A stretch of 64,000 nucleotides of DNA from Thermoflexibacter ruber (GTDB taxonomy: Bacteria; Bacteroidota; Bacteroidia; Cytophagales; Thermoflexibacteraceae): contig NZ_FONY01000002.1 in assembly GCF_900113045.1 (NCBI RefSeq), positions 45,852 to 109,851 on the forward strand, written 5' to 3'. Made by a program: the position numbers and the translations under genes. Shown piece after piece: positions 19,163 to 27,897 of this stretch (position 1 is the first letter of the stretch; the number at the start of each line of letters is the position of its first letter). The notes under the pieces were generated by a model. It was not told the DNA's origin, did no database searches, and worked only from the letters and a program-made list of their open reading frames with translations.

Positions 19163-20449
19163 TTATTTTGGCAATCCAACATATTCAGTAGCAGGAAGTA
19201 CCTGCCCACTTACCTCCCCAAAACCTACTCTGATATGGTCTTTTTGGGCATAGCCACGCATAATGACCGTATCGTAATCATGGAGAAATTTGCGTTCTGT
19301 TCCGTCAGGCATAGGAATAGGGTTTGCGCCTCGCCAAGTAAGCTCGAGCATAGAACCGAAACTTTCTTTTTCCTTACCACTAATCGTCCCAGAAGCACAT
19401 ATATCCCCAACGTTTACATTGCAACCATTGACGGTATGGTGGGCTAACTGTTGGCACATATTCCAATACAAGTATCTAAAATTGGACTGACAGACTATTT
19501 TTTCTTGGCTATTTTGAGCTTGGATAGCTACTTCTAAGTGAATATCATAGTTTTTTTGTCCTTCAAACTTCAAATACGGCAGTACCTCGGGGCTTTGCTT
19601 GGGAGATTCAATCCTAAACGGCTCTAATGTCTCTAAGGGAACAATCCAAGGGGAGATAGAAGAAGCAAAGTTTTTACCCAAAAAAGGACCCAGAGGTACG
19701 TATTCCCAAGATTGAATATCGCGAGCAGACCAATCGTTAAAAAGTACCAAACCAAAAATATAATCCTCTGCTTCTGAGGTGCTTATTCTTTGCCCTAATG
19801 GAGTAGATTTTCCGATAATAAAAGCCATTTCCAACTCAAAATCAAGCATTTGAGAGGGTTTAAACAAAGGCATATTTTGGTCAGCAGGTTTTATCTGCCC
19901 CCAAGGGCGATGAAAAGCCGTACCAGAAACTACAATCGAGGATGCTCTTCCATGATAACCTACGGGCAGATGTTTCCAGTTAGGCAAAAGGGCATTAGCA
20001 GGGTCGCGAAACATTTTTCCTACATTGGTAGCGTGTTCTTCACTGGAGTAAAAATCTGTGTAATCTCCTATTCGCACAGGCAAGTGCATAGTAGCCTCTT
20101 TTGTAGGTATTAGTATTTTATCTGCTTGATTTTTAAGTTCTTCATTACCCAATAGCAATAATTCTGTAATCCTTGCCCTAAGTTGTTGGTGGATATGTTT
20201 CCCTAAACTGATATAATCATTAAGTGCCTCTTTTTCAAAAACTTGTATATCAAAAGCAAGGGTATCAAGCAAACCTGCATAAGCCAATGCGCTCAAATCA
20301 ATGACGTAATCTCCTATTCTTATGCCAGCCCTTTTTTGAGGGTTGTCAGAAGAACCAAAAATGCCATAAGGCAGGTTATATATACTAAAATCAGTATCAT
20401 TAGGAATTTCTAACCAAGTTTTAAGCGGTTTTTCTTGTAAATTTGGCAT
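19163..20449 (-). CDS. fahA: Fumarylacetoacetase
   Basis: Catalyses the last step of tyrosine/homogentisate breakdown, splitting 4-fumarylacetoacetate into fumarate and acetoacetate. At 428 residues it has the eukaryote-like full-length layout: N-terminal SH3-like part (IYNLPYGIFGSSD), then DFYSSEEHATNVGKMFRDP with the catalytic Asp/His region, VGYHGRASSIVVSG, DFELEMAFIIGK and FNDWSARDIQSWEYVPLGPFLGKNFASSISPWIV. It is monocistronic and convergent with the DUF58 gene; other tyrosine-pathway genes are not in the window. Confidence 0.96.
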   Translation of the reverse strand: MPNLQEKPLKTWLEIPNDTDFSIYNLPYGIFGSSDNPQKRAGIRIGDYVIDLSALAYAGLLDTLAFDIQVFEKEALNDYISLGKHIHQQLRARITELLLLGNEELKNQADKILIPTKEATMHLPVRIGDYTDFYSSEEHATNVGKMFRDPANALLPNWKHLPVGYHGRASSIVVSGTAFHRPWGQIKPADQNMPLFKPSQMLDFELEMAFIIGKSTPLGQRISTSEAEDYIFGLVLFNDWSARDIQSWEYVPLGPFLGKNFASSISPWIVPLETLEPFRIESPKQSPEVLPYLKFEGQKNYDIHLEVAIQAQNSQEKIVCQSNFRYLYWNMCQQLAHHTVNGCNVNVGDICASGTISGKEKESFGSMLELTWRGANPIPMPDGTERKFLHDYDTVIMRGYAQKDHIRVGFGEVSGQVLPATEYVGLPK

Positions 20450-20795
20450 ACAAAACGAAGTTTATTGGTTTATATTCACCTCTGACAAGTTTCGTAAATC
20501 TGTCAGAAGTAAAAAATTGATAATAATACTTTTTCACTCAAATAAATTCACAAACTAATTTTGTTTGGGTATAAATAAATACACCTGCAAAAATGCTATT
20601 TTTTTGGGAAAAACTAATGTTAAAGCAATCGCGATAGAGAAAGTAAACTTGTCGGTTTGCAAAAAATGACCGAGCAAGCCTTCTATATTTAAAACCTGTA
20701 GTATATTTTTGTGAGAATGTGTATTTTTACAAAATTACTCCATACAATTTCATACCTAACTTTACAACTAATTAAACTTAAATCAAAATTAGCTT
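20450..20795. other. Intergenic region with a short inverted repeat
   Basis: Between the divergent fumarylacetoacetase and small acidic protein genes. It contains TCTGACA (20481-20487) and TGTCAGA (20501-20507), a small hairpin whose arms resemble a commonly dispersed CTGACAG element. A TATTTTTG box near 20704-20711 could be a -7 element for the downstream gene, but no matching TTTG was found at the right distance. Confidence 0.35.
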
Positions 20796-20963
20796 ATGGA
20801 AAAACAAATGAATAACTCAGAGGAAAAGCAAAATCCTCTGCTCTTTCTCACAGAGGATAATAGCAATAGTGAGATACAAGATGCCAAAATGAACTCGATA
20901 GAAGATGAGGAAGGAGATATTTATGACAACTATGATGCGTATGATGCTGAGGAAGAGAAGTAA
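20796..20963 (+). CDS. Small acidic protein, unknown function
   Basis: A 55-residue frame beginning MEKQMNNSEEKQNPLLFLTE and ending in a strongly acidic, Tyr/Asp-rich tail (EDEEGDIYDNYDAYDAEEEK). There are no membrane segments or Cys. It has its own upstream space and is followed by a separate promoter for the next gene, suggesting an independent unit. I recognise no family. The biased composition argues for a real protein, but conservation is untested. Confidence 0.5.
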   Translation: MEKQMNNSEEKQNPLLFLTEDNSNSEIQDAKMNSIEDEEGDIYDNYDAYDAEEEK

Positions 20964-20996
20964 AATGATAAAGTAAGCTAATTGAGTTAAATAAAG

Positions 20997-21027
20997 TTTA
21001 GCAAAAAAAATTTTTTGTTTAACTTTG
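20997..21027 (+). promoter_or_regulatory. Promoter of the methionine aminopeptidase gene
   Basis: TTTA at 20997-21000, a 19-nt spacer, and TAACTTTG at 21020-21027. The -7 box matches TAnnTTTG exactly and the -33 box matches three of four positions. Confidence 0.55.
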
Positions 21028-21076
21028 CAGTTTAAATTATTTTTAAGCAGAAGACTCAGCGAGTCAAATAAAATAT

Positions 21077-21910
21077 ATGAGATTTGACAAAAAATTACCT
21101 ATCATCTACAAGACAGCAAAAGAGATAGAAGCAATCAGGGAAAGTGCATTGTTGGTTTCCAAAACCTTAGGCTTGATAGCAAGTGAGATAAGACCGGGAA
21201 TTACTACGGAGTACTTAGATAAGTTAGCAGAAGAATTTATCAGAGATAATCACGGCATACCCGCCTTCAAAGGACATCCGAGTGGGTCTGATGCACCTCC
21301 TTTCCCCGGAACCCTCTGCCTGTCAGTGAATAGTGAGATAGTACACGGGATTCCAAGCAAGAGAGAACTCAGAGATGGTGATGTGCTTTCAGTAGATTGC
21401 GGAGTTATTAAAAATGATTTTTATGGTGACCATGCTTATACTTTTCCTGTTGGGGAGGTGAAACCTGAGGTGATGAAACTACTCAAAGTTACCAAAGAAT
21501 GTTTGTACTTAGGTATAGAGCAAATGCAAGTAGGAAAAAGAGTGGGTGATATTAGCTATGCTATCCAACAACACGCTGAGAAAAATGGCTTTACCATCGT
21601 AAGAGAGTTAGTAGGGCATGGGGTAGGGAAGATGCTTCACGAAGGTCCTGAGGTACCTAATTTTGGGAAGCGAGGAACGGGTCCCGTCTTACAGAATGGA
21701 GTAGTGTTAGCAATAGAGCCTATGATAAACTTAGGGAAGAAAGATGTCAAGCAACTGGCTGACGGCTGGACAATAGTAGCGGCTGACGGTAAGCCATCAG
21801 CTCATTTTGAGCATGACATCGCTATCATCAACGGGAAGGCACAGATACTTTCTACCTTTGATTATATAGATGCCGCTTTAGAGAAAAATAGGAATGCTGT
21901 GGCGATTTAA
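21077..21910 (+). CDS. map: Type I methionine aminopeptidase
   Basis: Removes the initiator Met from nascent proteins. The metal-binding pita-bread signatures are present: HGIPSKRELRDGDVLSVDCG (first Asp), FYGDHAYTF (second Asp), VGHGVGKMLHEGPEVPNFG (His) and the Glu ligands in VVLAIEPMIN and HFEHDIAI. At 277 residues it is slightly longer than E. coli Map at the C-terminus. It stands alone rather than in the ribosomal-protein operon, suggesting a second or relocated copy. Confidence 0.93.
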   Translation: MRFDKKLPIIYKTAKEIEAIRESALLVSKTLGLIASEIRPGITTEYLDKLAEEFIRDNHGIPAFKGHPSGSDAPPFPGTLCLSVNSEIVHGIPSKRELRDGDVLSVDCGVIKNDFYGDHAYTFPVGEVKPEVMKLLKVTKECLYLGIEQMQVGKRVGDISYAIQQHAEKNGFTIVRELVGHGVGKMLHEGPEVPNFGKRGTGPVLQNGVVLAIEPMINLGKKDVKQLADGWTIVAADGKPSAHFEHDIAIINGKAQILSTFDYIDAALEKNRNAVAI

Positions 21911-21937
21911 AAGCAGATAAACGATACGCAGAACTTT

Positions 21938-22852
21938 TTACATACTCATAGTAGATTCTCTACGGCGCATTTTACCTGCGGGGATACCAAACATCATCTT
22001 GAAACGGCGACAAAAATAAGCAGTATCTTTATAACCTACTTCATTGCCTATTGCTCTGATGCTTTTCTTGGTGGTGCGCAGAAGATTTACTGCTGCTTCC
22101 ATGCGTTGATATTCTATGTAGTCTTGGGGATTGATGCCTGTCATCATCTTAAAGTATTGACCTACATAGTCTTCTGATACGTTGGCAACATTTGCCAATA
22201 CTTTATTAGATAGGTCATCACTAAGATTTTCTTTGATAAAAGAGAAAATATCTATTAGGCGTGGGTCTTTGAAATAGGTGCTATTGGTCGCCAATTTCTC
22301 AACAAACAACTGATTTTTGAGAATATACCTAATGATTTCTATAACGATTTGGTCGGTATAAATCGCCACTACGCGATTCTTGCCCGCATATTCATGATGA
22401 GTTTCTTCTACAATGTCTTTGACTAAATTGGCTAATTTATGGTATCTAATAATGAATGGAGGTACGTCCAAAGAGGTAAAAAGACTAACAGAATCAAAAA
22501 CTTTTGCATCAAAAGTGATATAAGAAAAATAATCTGCACTGTTATTTTCTGCTTTTTTCCTAAGATATTTTTCTCTACTTGTGATAAAGTCCTCATTGCT
22601 AATAGTATGCACCGTAGGGCTATTGCTTCCATAGGTAACAGACACCATCTTCCCTGCGGGAAGAAATAAAAGCTCTCCCTCATTGACTTTTTCATTCTCA
22701 GCCCCAAATGCCATTGTCCCTTTGTTGAGTAAGATTAAGGTATTTTCTACATCATAAGCATTAGCCACTTTTACTGGGTGTACAATTTCTAATTCCTTTG
22801 CTTTGATGAACCTAACACTAAGAGATTCAATAACCCTGTTGTAGTCCTCCAT
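21938..22852 (-). CDS. AraC-family transcriptional regulator
   Basis: A 304-residue regulator. The N-terminal half looks like a cupin-type sensing domain (NTLILLNKGTMAFGAENEKVNEGELLFLPAGKMV). The C-terminal AraC double helix-turn-helix covers about 205-298 (ANVSEDYVGQYFKMMTGINP, then AIGNEVGYKDTAYFCRRFK). The effector and targets are unknown; the gene is isolated. Confidence 0.9.
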   Translation of the reverse strand: MEDYNRVIESLSVRFIKAKELEIVHPVKVANAYDVENTLILLNKGTMAFGAENEKVNEGELLFLPAGKMVSVTYGSNSPTVHTISNEDFITSREKYLRKKAENNSADYFSYITFDAKVFDSVSLFTSLDVPPFIIRYHKLANLVKDIVEETHHEYAGKNRVVAIYTDQIVIEIIRYILKNQLFVEKLATNSTYFKDPRLIDIFSFIKENLSDDLSNKVLANVANVSEDYVGQYFKMMTGINPQDYIEYQRMEAAVNLLRTTKKSIRAIGNEVGYKDTAYFCRRFKMMFGIPAGKMRRRESTMSM

Positions 22853-23060
22853 GATTTTTAAGCATTATTTTAAGAATTAATAGATTTGGTATGTAAGGGT
22901 ATTTATTATTTTTCTAAGTTTTTGTATAACAAATCTAATAGAATAATACTTAATATTCAAAAATTAAATCTAAAAATTATTCAAAAATTTTTTGCAATTG
23001 AAAATAGCACATTTCAAAGATTATAAAACCAGCTTAGAGGACATAAAGAAAAGTAAATGA

Positions 23061-23609
23061 TTACCTTCCAATAATAATCTCTTGTGTTTCAACAATATTA
23101 CTTTTATTCAAAGCCCTATCTACTACCTGCACGTCAAACTTAACAGTATCATTTCGAGAAATGCTGGGCGTGTAAGCATTGCTAAAAACATAAAAAAATA
23201 CAAAGCTATACTTTAAAGTCCCCTCAATGGCAGATTTTCTTGAACCATTTAATCTTGGATAGCGACCATTTAGAGTAAATGATGGCTCAACAAACCTCAC
23301 AGGTACATAGCTTCCTCTTACTTTTTTATAAATATTCAGGAAATAATTATTATAAAACTGATTGGGTTGCCCACTTACGAGGCGTTGGAAAGGAGGCATC
23401 GTATCAGTAGAGGAAAGCCCCATGTCCCCGTCCCCGTCTTGGTAGGCAATCGTAATAATGACCGAGTCAGAGCCATTATTGATAGGCACATTTCTAATAG
23501 ACTCAAATGCAATCGCTGGTGTATCAGCATAATTAGGCTCTTTGAAACAAGCTGTCGCCAAAAGGCTTAGAAAACAAAGTAAAATAATTATTTTTGTGGT
23601 ATTCATCAT
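23061..23609 (-). CDS. Putative lipoprotein, unknown function
   Basis: A 182-residue protein with a lipoprotein signal (LLATAC, Cys about 21). The body is beta-rich and includes YQDGDGDMGLSSTDTMPP, an acidic Dx-rich loop that may bind calcium. The C-terminus DVQVVDRALNKSNIVETQ looks like an Ig-type strand. Similar small lipoproteins are frequent in Cytophagales genomes without known role. A second ATG lies at 23606. Confidence 0.75.
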   Translation of the reverse strand: MMNTTKIIILLCFLSLLATACFKEPNYADTPAIAFESIRNVPINNGSDSVIITIAYQDGDGDMGLSSTDTMPPFQRLVSGQPNQFYNNYFLNIYKKVRGSYVPVRFVEPSFTLNGRYPRLNGSRKSAIEGTLKYSFVFFYVFSNAYTPSISRNDTVKFDVQVVDRALNKSNIVETQEIIIGR

Positions 23610-23701
23610 TACTGAAAGTTAAATTTATTTAAGCTATTGCCCAAGGCAATCCCTATTTAATTTTACTGAATGTATATTCAAAAAAAGAAATAATAGTCAA
23701 A

Positions 23702-24736
23702 GTGAAACTTGGAACAGAAATAAATACAACGCAATTTACGAAAAATTTTAAAAATGCACTCTTCAGAATTACACCTTCCAATTTTGAACAGTATGCACTC
23801 CAAGCATTTTATTTCCAAGCTACCTATAATTCCGTCTATCGTGCTTACCTCGCCGCTTTATCTATTGACAAAAATCAGGTAAAAAAGTTATCAGAAATTC
23901 CTTTTTTACCGATAGATTTTTTCAAAACGCACCAAGTCCTCAGTCATCATGCTCCCGTAGAAACTATTTTTGAGAGCAGTGGTATTACTGGAATGCAAAA
24001 TAGTAAGCATTACCTCTTAGACGGCAATTTTTACCAAAACGTTGCGAGAACTATTTTTGAAGCTAATTATGGAAAATTAGCTGATTATCAGTTTTTTGCT
24101 TTATTACCCTCTTATATAGAGCGGGCTAATTCTTCTTTGGTTTACATGGTAAAAAGTTTTATAGAAAGCAGTAAAAAAGCAAATGAGCAAGGAGAAAACT
24201 TCTCTGGTTTTTATTTAAAACATACACAAGAAATGATAGACTGTCTAAGAAAATTACAAGAAAAAAAACAAAAAGCTATCTTGATTGGTGTAACTTTTGC
24301 GTTATTAGATTTTGCAGAGCATTATTCTATGGACTTATCTCATGTAGTTATCATGGAAACAGGAGGAATGAAGGGAAGAAGAAAAGAAATGATTAGGGAG
24401 GAGGTGCATCAGATACTCAAAGAGGCATTCAATGTTAAACAAATTCATTCAGAGTATGGCATGACGGAGTTACTTTCGCAGGCTTATGCTATAAAGGATG
24501 GGATTTTCCGATGTCCTCCTTTTATGAAAGTACTTTTGCGTGATGTGAATGACCCTTTTGAGGTAGGAGGACATGTGAAAAATGGGGGAATCAATGTGAT
24601 AGACTTAGCAAATATAGATTCTTGTGCTTTTATAGAAACAAAAGATTTGGGAACTTTGATAGACCATGAACATTTTAAAGTGTTAGGGCGTTATGACAAT
24701 GCAGACGTAAGAGGGTGCAATTTGATGATAGTTTGA
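23702..24736 (+). CDS. LuxE-like acyl-protein synthetase / adenylating enzyme
   Basis: A 344-residue member of the LuxE family within the ANL adenylating superfamily. Superfamily motifs are visible: phosphate loop FESSGITGMQ (about 90-99), SEYGMTELLSQAY in the A5 position, and GRYDNADVRG in the A8 position. LuxE activates fatty acids as acyl-adenylate and acyl-enzyme for the lux reductase, but no LuxC, LuxD or luciferase gene is present. A stand-alone role in acyl transfer or a surface/O-antigen pathway is likelier. Translation starts at GTG. Confidence 0.82.
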   Translation: MKLGTEINTTQFTKNFKNALFRITPSNFEQYALQAFYFQATYNSVYRAYLAALSIDKNQVKKLSEIPFLPIDFFKTHQVLSHHAPVETIFESSGITGMQNSKHYLLDGNFYQNVARTIFEANYGKLADYQFFALLPSYIERANSSLVYMVKSFIESSKKANEQGENFSGFYLKHTQEMIDCLRKLQEKKQKAILIGVTFALLDFAEHYSMDLSHVVIMETGGMKGRRKEMIREEVHQILKEAFNVKQIHSEYGMTELLSQAYAIKDGIFRCPPFMKVLLRDVNDPFEVGGHVKNGGINVIDLANIDSCAFIETKDLGTLIDHEHFKVLGRYDNADVRGCNLMIV

Positions 24737-24837
24737 AAAGCTCGTCGTTTTTAGTTTCTGGTCTTTACAATAACAATCCAAACATTTAATATCTAACATC
24801 TAAATATCATTACATAACTCATAACTCATTATTTCTC

Positions 24838-24966
24838 ATGAAAAATAGAATTTTAGTAGCTATTGCTGCACTTTGTTTATTAGGAGCAACTTCTTGTGCC
24901 TATAAAACTTGCCCAACTTACTCAAAGGTTTCAAAACCCACAACAAGCAAGATAGTAAAGGTATAA
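24838..24966 (+). CDS. Very small lipoprotein
   Basis: A 42-residue frame with a clean lipoprotein signal: MKNRILVAIAALCLLGATSC, lipobox GATSC, Cys20. The mature part is only 22 residues, with an extra Cys at 24 and four Lys. A terminator follows 8 bp after the stop, so the unit looks complete. Such tiny lipoproteins are common in Bacteroidota and unassigned. Confidence 0.6.
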   Translation: MKNRILVAIAALCLLGATSCAYKTCPTYSKVSKPTTSKIVKV

Positions 24967-24973
24967 TTTTCAC

Positions 24974-25008
24974 AAAGCCCACTCAAAAGATTGTAGTGGG
25001 CTTTTCTA
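24974..25008 (+). terminator. Rho-independent terminator
   Basis: Arms AAAGCCCACT and AGTGGGCTTT (10 bp, perfect) followed by TTCT, just past the 42-residue lipoprotein gene. Confidence 0.8.
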
Positions 25009-25087
25009 TCTAAAGATTCCTGCCCTGTTCCAATTTGTAAAACCAAGCAAGAAAAATCAAACCAACTACCTATATTTGACTAATGTA

Positions 25088-25807
25088 ATGATGAACTGTA
25101 AAAATTGTAATAGCGAGGTAGCCCAGAACTTTTGCCCTAATTGTGGGCAAGCGGCAAATCCTGCGAGAATCGATGGACTCTACATCTTGAGTGAAATCGG
25201 GAAAGTATTTCAGTTGGAAAAAGGTATTTTTTACACCATTCGCGAACTTATTATGCGTCCTGGTCGCAGTATTAGGGATTTTCTTGCAGGAAACAGAGAT
25301 AAACTCATCAAGCCACTCACTTTTGTTATTGTTACATCTGTTATTTATTCATTATTCAATCGTCTCACCCACTTTGAGGATAAGTATATAGCAGATATGG
25401 GATTAGAACAGACGGAAGCGGTATCGGTTATGAGATTTATACAAGGAAACTATGAATATGCAAATATATTAGCAGGCTTTTTTATAGCATTCTGGAACAA
25501 GCTGTTGTTCAGAAAGTATCAGTTCAATTTTTTTGAAATTTTGATACTCTGTTGTTATGTAGTCGGTATGTTTATGTTGATTTATTTTGTTTTTGCTGTC
25601 CTTCAAGTATTAATGAAGTTTAATTTTATAGAAGTTGCAACGGTAATAGGTGCATTTTATAGCACTTGGGCTATGGGACAGTTTTTCGATGGCAAAAGGA
25701 TAGTAAATTATGTAAAAGCATTTTTTGCCTATATTTTGGGCTTTATTGCTTTCATAGTAGCAGCATCAATCGTTGGAGTAATTATTTTTATCCTTTTCAA
25801 ACCTTAA
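25088..25807 (+). CDS. DUF3667-type zinc-ribbon membrane protein
   Basis: A 239-residue protein starting with a zinc ribbon (CKNCNSEVAQNFCPNCGQ). The family-typical segment TIRELIMRPGRSIRDFLAGNRDKLIKPL follows (about 50-78). The rest is membrane-embedded, with about four hydrophobic helices. Function is unknown. The longest frame starts with TTG at 25076; I prefer the ATG at 25088 because the zinc ribbon begins immediately after it. Confidence 0.85.
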   Translation: MMNCKNCNSEVAQNFCPNCGQAANPARIDGLYILSEIGKVFQLEKGIFYTIRELIMRPGRSIRDFLAGNRDKLIKPLTFVIVTSVIYSLFNRLTHFEDKYIADMGLEQTEAVSVMRFIQGNYEYANILAGFFIAFWNKLLFRKYQFNFFEILILCCYVVGMFMLIYFVFAVLQVLMKFNFIEVATVIGAFYSTWAMGQFFDGKRIVNYVKAFFAYILGFIAFIVAASIVGVIIFILFKP

Positions 25808-25997
25808 AGCAAGGGAAAAATAAATCACTATCTTCTTGCTTTGTTGGCGTTAAAGGCAATGAGCAACACTAATTAGAATGTTATGCAAGCAAAATACTGA
25901 CGTCAGGAAGGTGATTTGACAGGAAAGATGAAGCACTAATTTGATAAGTACAGGAGATGAAGTTTTTATTGACGGCAACAAAAAAATTAAAAAATGT

Positions 25998-26028
25998 TTT
26001 GGAAATAAAAATCAGTATCGTATCTTTG
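25998..26028 (+). promoter_or_regulatory. tRNA-Gln promoter
   Basis: TTTG at 25998-26001, a 19-nt spacer, and TATCTTTG at 26021-26028: an exact match to the Bacteroidota housekeeping consensus, 25 bp before the mature tRNA. Confidence 0.85.
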
Positions 26029-26053
26029 CACCGCAATTCAATGAAATAAAAAC

Positions 26054-26126
26054 TGTTCCATGGTGTAATTGGCAACACGTCTGATTTTGGTTCAGAAGAG
26101 TTCTGGTTCGACCCCAGATGGAACAA
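26054..26126 (+). tRNA. tRNA-Gln (TTG anticodon)
   Basis: Acceptor arms TGTTCCA and TGGAACA, anticodon stem TCTGA/TCAGA with loop TTTTGGT giving anticodon TTG, and T-loop GGTTCGACCCC. It is 73 nt with discriminator A; CCA is not encoded. Confidence 0.93.
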
Positions 26127-26137
26127 CTAAAAGCATC

Positions 26138-26166
26138 AATCCTGAACGTAGTTTCAGGATTCTTTA
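26138..26166 (+). terminator. Hairpin after tRNA-Gln, likely terminator
   Basis: Arms AATCCTGAA and TTCAGGATT (9 bp) with a 6-nt loop followed by CTTTATTTA. It sits between the tRNA and the prs start codon 19 bp further on, so it may instead set the level of prs readthrough. Confidence 0.65.
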
Positions 26167-26184
26167 TTTATAAACCATAGCATC

Positions 26185-27108
26185 ATGTCATCAGTAAGGT
26201 TGTATGCAGGCTCGGCAACTGCAGAACTTGGGGAAAAAATAGCTCATTCTTACGGAAAGCCATTAGGTTCAGTCGAATTGAATAGGTTTAGCGATGGAGA
26301 AATTTCTGTTGCTTTTACCGAATCTATTAGAGGGGAACACGTTTTTCTGATTCAATCTACCTGTCCTCCCGCTGACAATCTTATGGAACTGATGTTGATG
26401 ATAGATGCAGCAAAAAGGGCTTCTGCCGAATACGTGAATGTAGTGATTCCTTATTTTGGTTATGCACGCCAAGACCGCAAAGACCGTCCAAGAGTGAGTA
26501 TTGCCGCTAAGTTGGTAGCAAATATTATCTCTGCGGCGGGAGCAAGCAGGGTAATTACTTGCGACTTGCACGCAGGACAAATTCAAGGCTTTTTTGATAT
26601 TCCTGTCGACCACTTGAATGGCATTACTATTTTTGCTCCATACATCAAGCAACTCAAAATTACACCTACTTTTGCCGCCCCTGATGTAGGTGGGGTAAGC
26701 AGGGCAAGAATGTATGCGAGCTATTTTAATGCGGATTTGGTAATATGCGACAAGCACAGGAAAAGAGCTAATGAGGTGGCTTCTATGCAGGTAATTGGAG
26801 ATGTAGAAGGAGCAGATGTCATCTTAGTAGATGATATGATAGATACTGCAGGAACGATTTGCAGGGCAGCTGACATCTTGAAAGAAAAAGGTGCAAAAAG
26901 CGTAAGGGCAATTTGCACTCATGCGATTCTCTCTGGTAATGCGATAAACAATATTGCTAATTCTGCATTAGAAGAAGTAGCTGTTACGGATACTATTCCC
27001 CCCAAAGGCGATTTTGAGAAAATCAAAGTACTTTCAGTAGCAGATATGTTCGCAAGGGCTATCAGGAAAATCAATGACCAAGAATCTATTAGCACTTTGT
27101 TTATATAA
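26185..27108 (+). CDS. prs: Ribose-phosphate pyrophosphokinase
   Basis: Makes PRPP from ribose 5-phosphate and ATP for purine, pyrimidine, histidine and tryptophan synthesis. Signatures: FSDGEISVAFTESIRGEHVFLIQS, IPYFGYARQDRKDRPR, and the PRPP loop VILVDDMIDTAGT. At 307 residues it is typical. It starts soon after tRNA-Gln with no clear promoter of its own, and rplY follows 99 bp later. Confidence 0.96.
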   Translation: MSSVRLYAGSATAELGEKIAHSYGKPLGSVELNRFSDGEISVAFTESIRGEHVFLIQSTCPPADNLMELMLMIDAAKRASAEYVNVVIPYFGYARQDRKDRPRVSIAAKLVANIISAAGASRVITCDLHAGQIQGFFDIPVDHLNGITIFAPYIKQLKITPTFAAPDVGGVSRARMYASYFNADLVICDKHRKRANEVASMQVIGDVEGADVILVDDMIDTAGTICRAADILKEKGAKSVRAICTHAILSGNAINNIANSALEEVAVTDTIPPKGDFEKIKVLSVADMFARAIRKINDQESISTLFI

Positions 27109-27207
27109 GGCTAAATAAAGATAATTGATGACTGAGGAGTTGTTTTTAAATAATTTTGAGGCATCAAGTTTTCAATTTTCTTTTTTACAATTAATATTTT
27201 TATTCAA

Positions 27208-27777
27208 ATGGAAAAATTAGAGATTATAGGGTATAAAAGAGCAAATCTCGGAAAAGCAAACGCAAGAGAATTGCGTAAGGAGGCGATGGTGCCTGCGGTA
27301 GTTTATGGTGGCAAACAACACATACACTGTGTTATCCCCATGATTATGTTTAAAAAATTGGTTTATACGCCAGAAGTATATGAGGTAGAGCTGAACATTG
27401 AGGGAGATATTTATAGATGTATCTTGCAAGACATCCAGTTCCACCCAGTCAATGAGATTATATTACACGCTGACTTTTTGGAATTAGATGAGAATAAGCC
27501 TGTAAAGTTGGAAGTGCCTTTGCGTTTGGTAGGTTCTGCTCCCGGCGTGCAAAAAGGGGGTAAACTTTTCCAAAAAATAGAAAGAGTAAAAGTAAAAGCC
27601 TTGCCAAAGAACTTACCTTCTCAAGTAACGGTAGATGTTTCTGGCTTAGACTTAGGCAAATCTGTAAGAATTTCTGATGCTAAGGCAGAGGGTTTTGAAA
27701 TATTGACTAACCCTGCGGTAACAGTCGCTACGGTAACTGTTCCAAGAGAACTCAAAGGAAAAACTAACGAGGCATAG
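27208..27777 (+). CDS. rplY: 50S ribosomal protein L25 (CTC type)
   Basis: Binds 5S rRNA in the large subunit. The N-terminal L25 domain (about 1-90; GKANARELRKEAMVPAVVYG) is followed by the CTC C-terminal domain (about 95-185; KPVKLEVPLRLVGSAPGVQKGGKL), giving 189 residues as in Bacteroidota. The prs-rplY order is widespread. Confidence 0.95.
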   Translation: MEKLEIIGYKRANLGKANARELRKEAMVPAVVYGGKQHIHCVIPMIMFKKLVYTPEVYEVELNIEGDIYRCILQDIQFHPVNEIILHADFLELDENKPVKLEVPLRLVGSAPGVQKGGKLFQKIERVKVKALPKNLPSQVTVDVSGLDLGKSVRISDAKAEGFEILTNPAVTVATVTVPRELKGKTNEA

Positions 27778-27812
27778 TTTGTCCGTTAGATATTTCCAAA
27801 GTGCTAAACTTG

Positions 27813-27850
27813 AAAGTCCTAAACTTGGAAAAAGTTTAGGACTTTTTTGA
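27813..27850 (+). terminator. Rho-independent terminator after rplY
   Basis: Arms AAAGTCCTAAACT and AGTTTAGGACTTT (13 bp) followed by a T-run. It closes the prs-rplY unit. Confidence 0.85.
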
Positions 27851-27858
27851 TAAAATAG

Positions 27859-27896
27859 TGCCTGACTTAGAAAGTCAGACCTACATCTAATGCAGT
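27859..27896. repeat. Short dispersed-repeat relic
   Basis: TGCCTGACTTAGAAAGTCAG forms a small inverted repeat (CTGACTT/AAGTCAG). It shares the word TGACTTAGAAAGT with the repeat nest at 15.5 kb. It lies between the terminator and the 3' end of trpD. Confidence 0.4.
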
Positions 27897-27897
27897 T

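Noticed and set aside
23702-24736. Bioluminescence locus
   Set aside because: LuxE-like protein only; no luxA, luxB, luxC or luxD is present in the window.
26269-26757. Long minus-strand frame inside prs
   Set aside because: It is antisense to a strongly conserved gene and is a codon-bias artefact.
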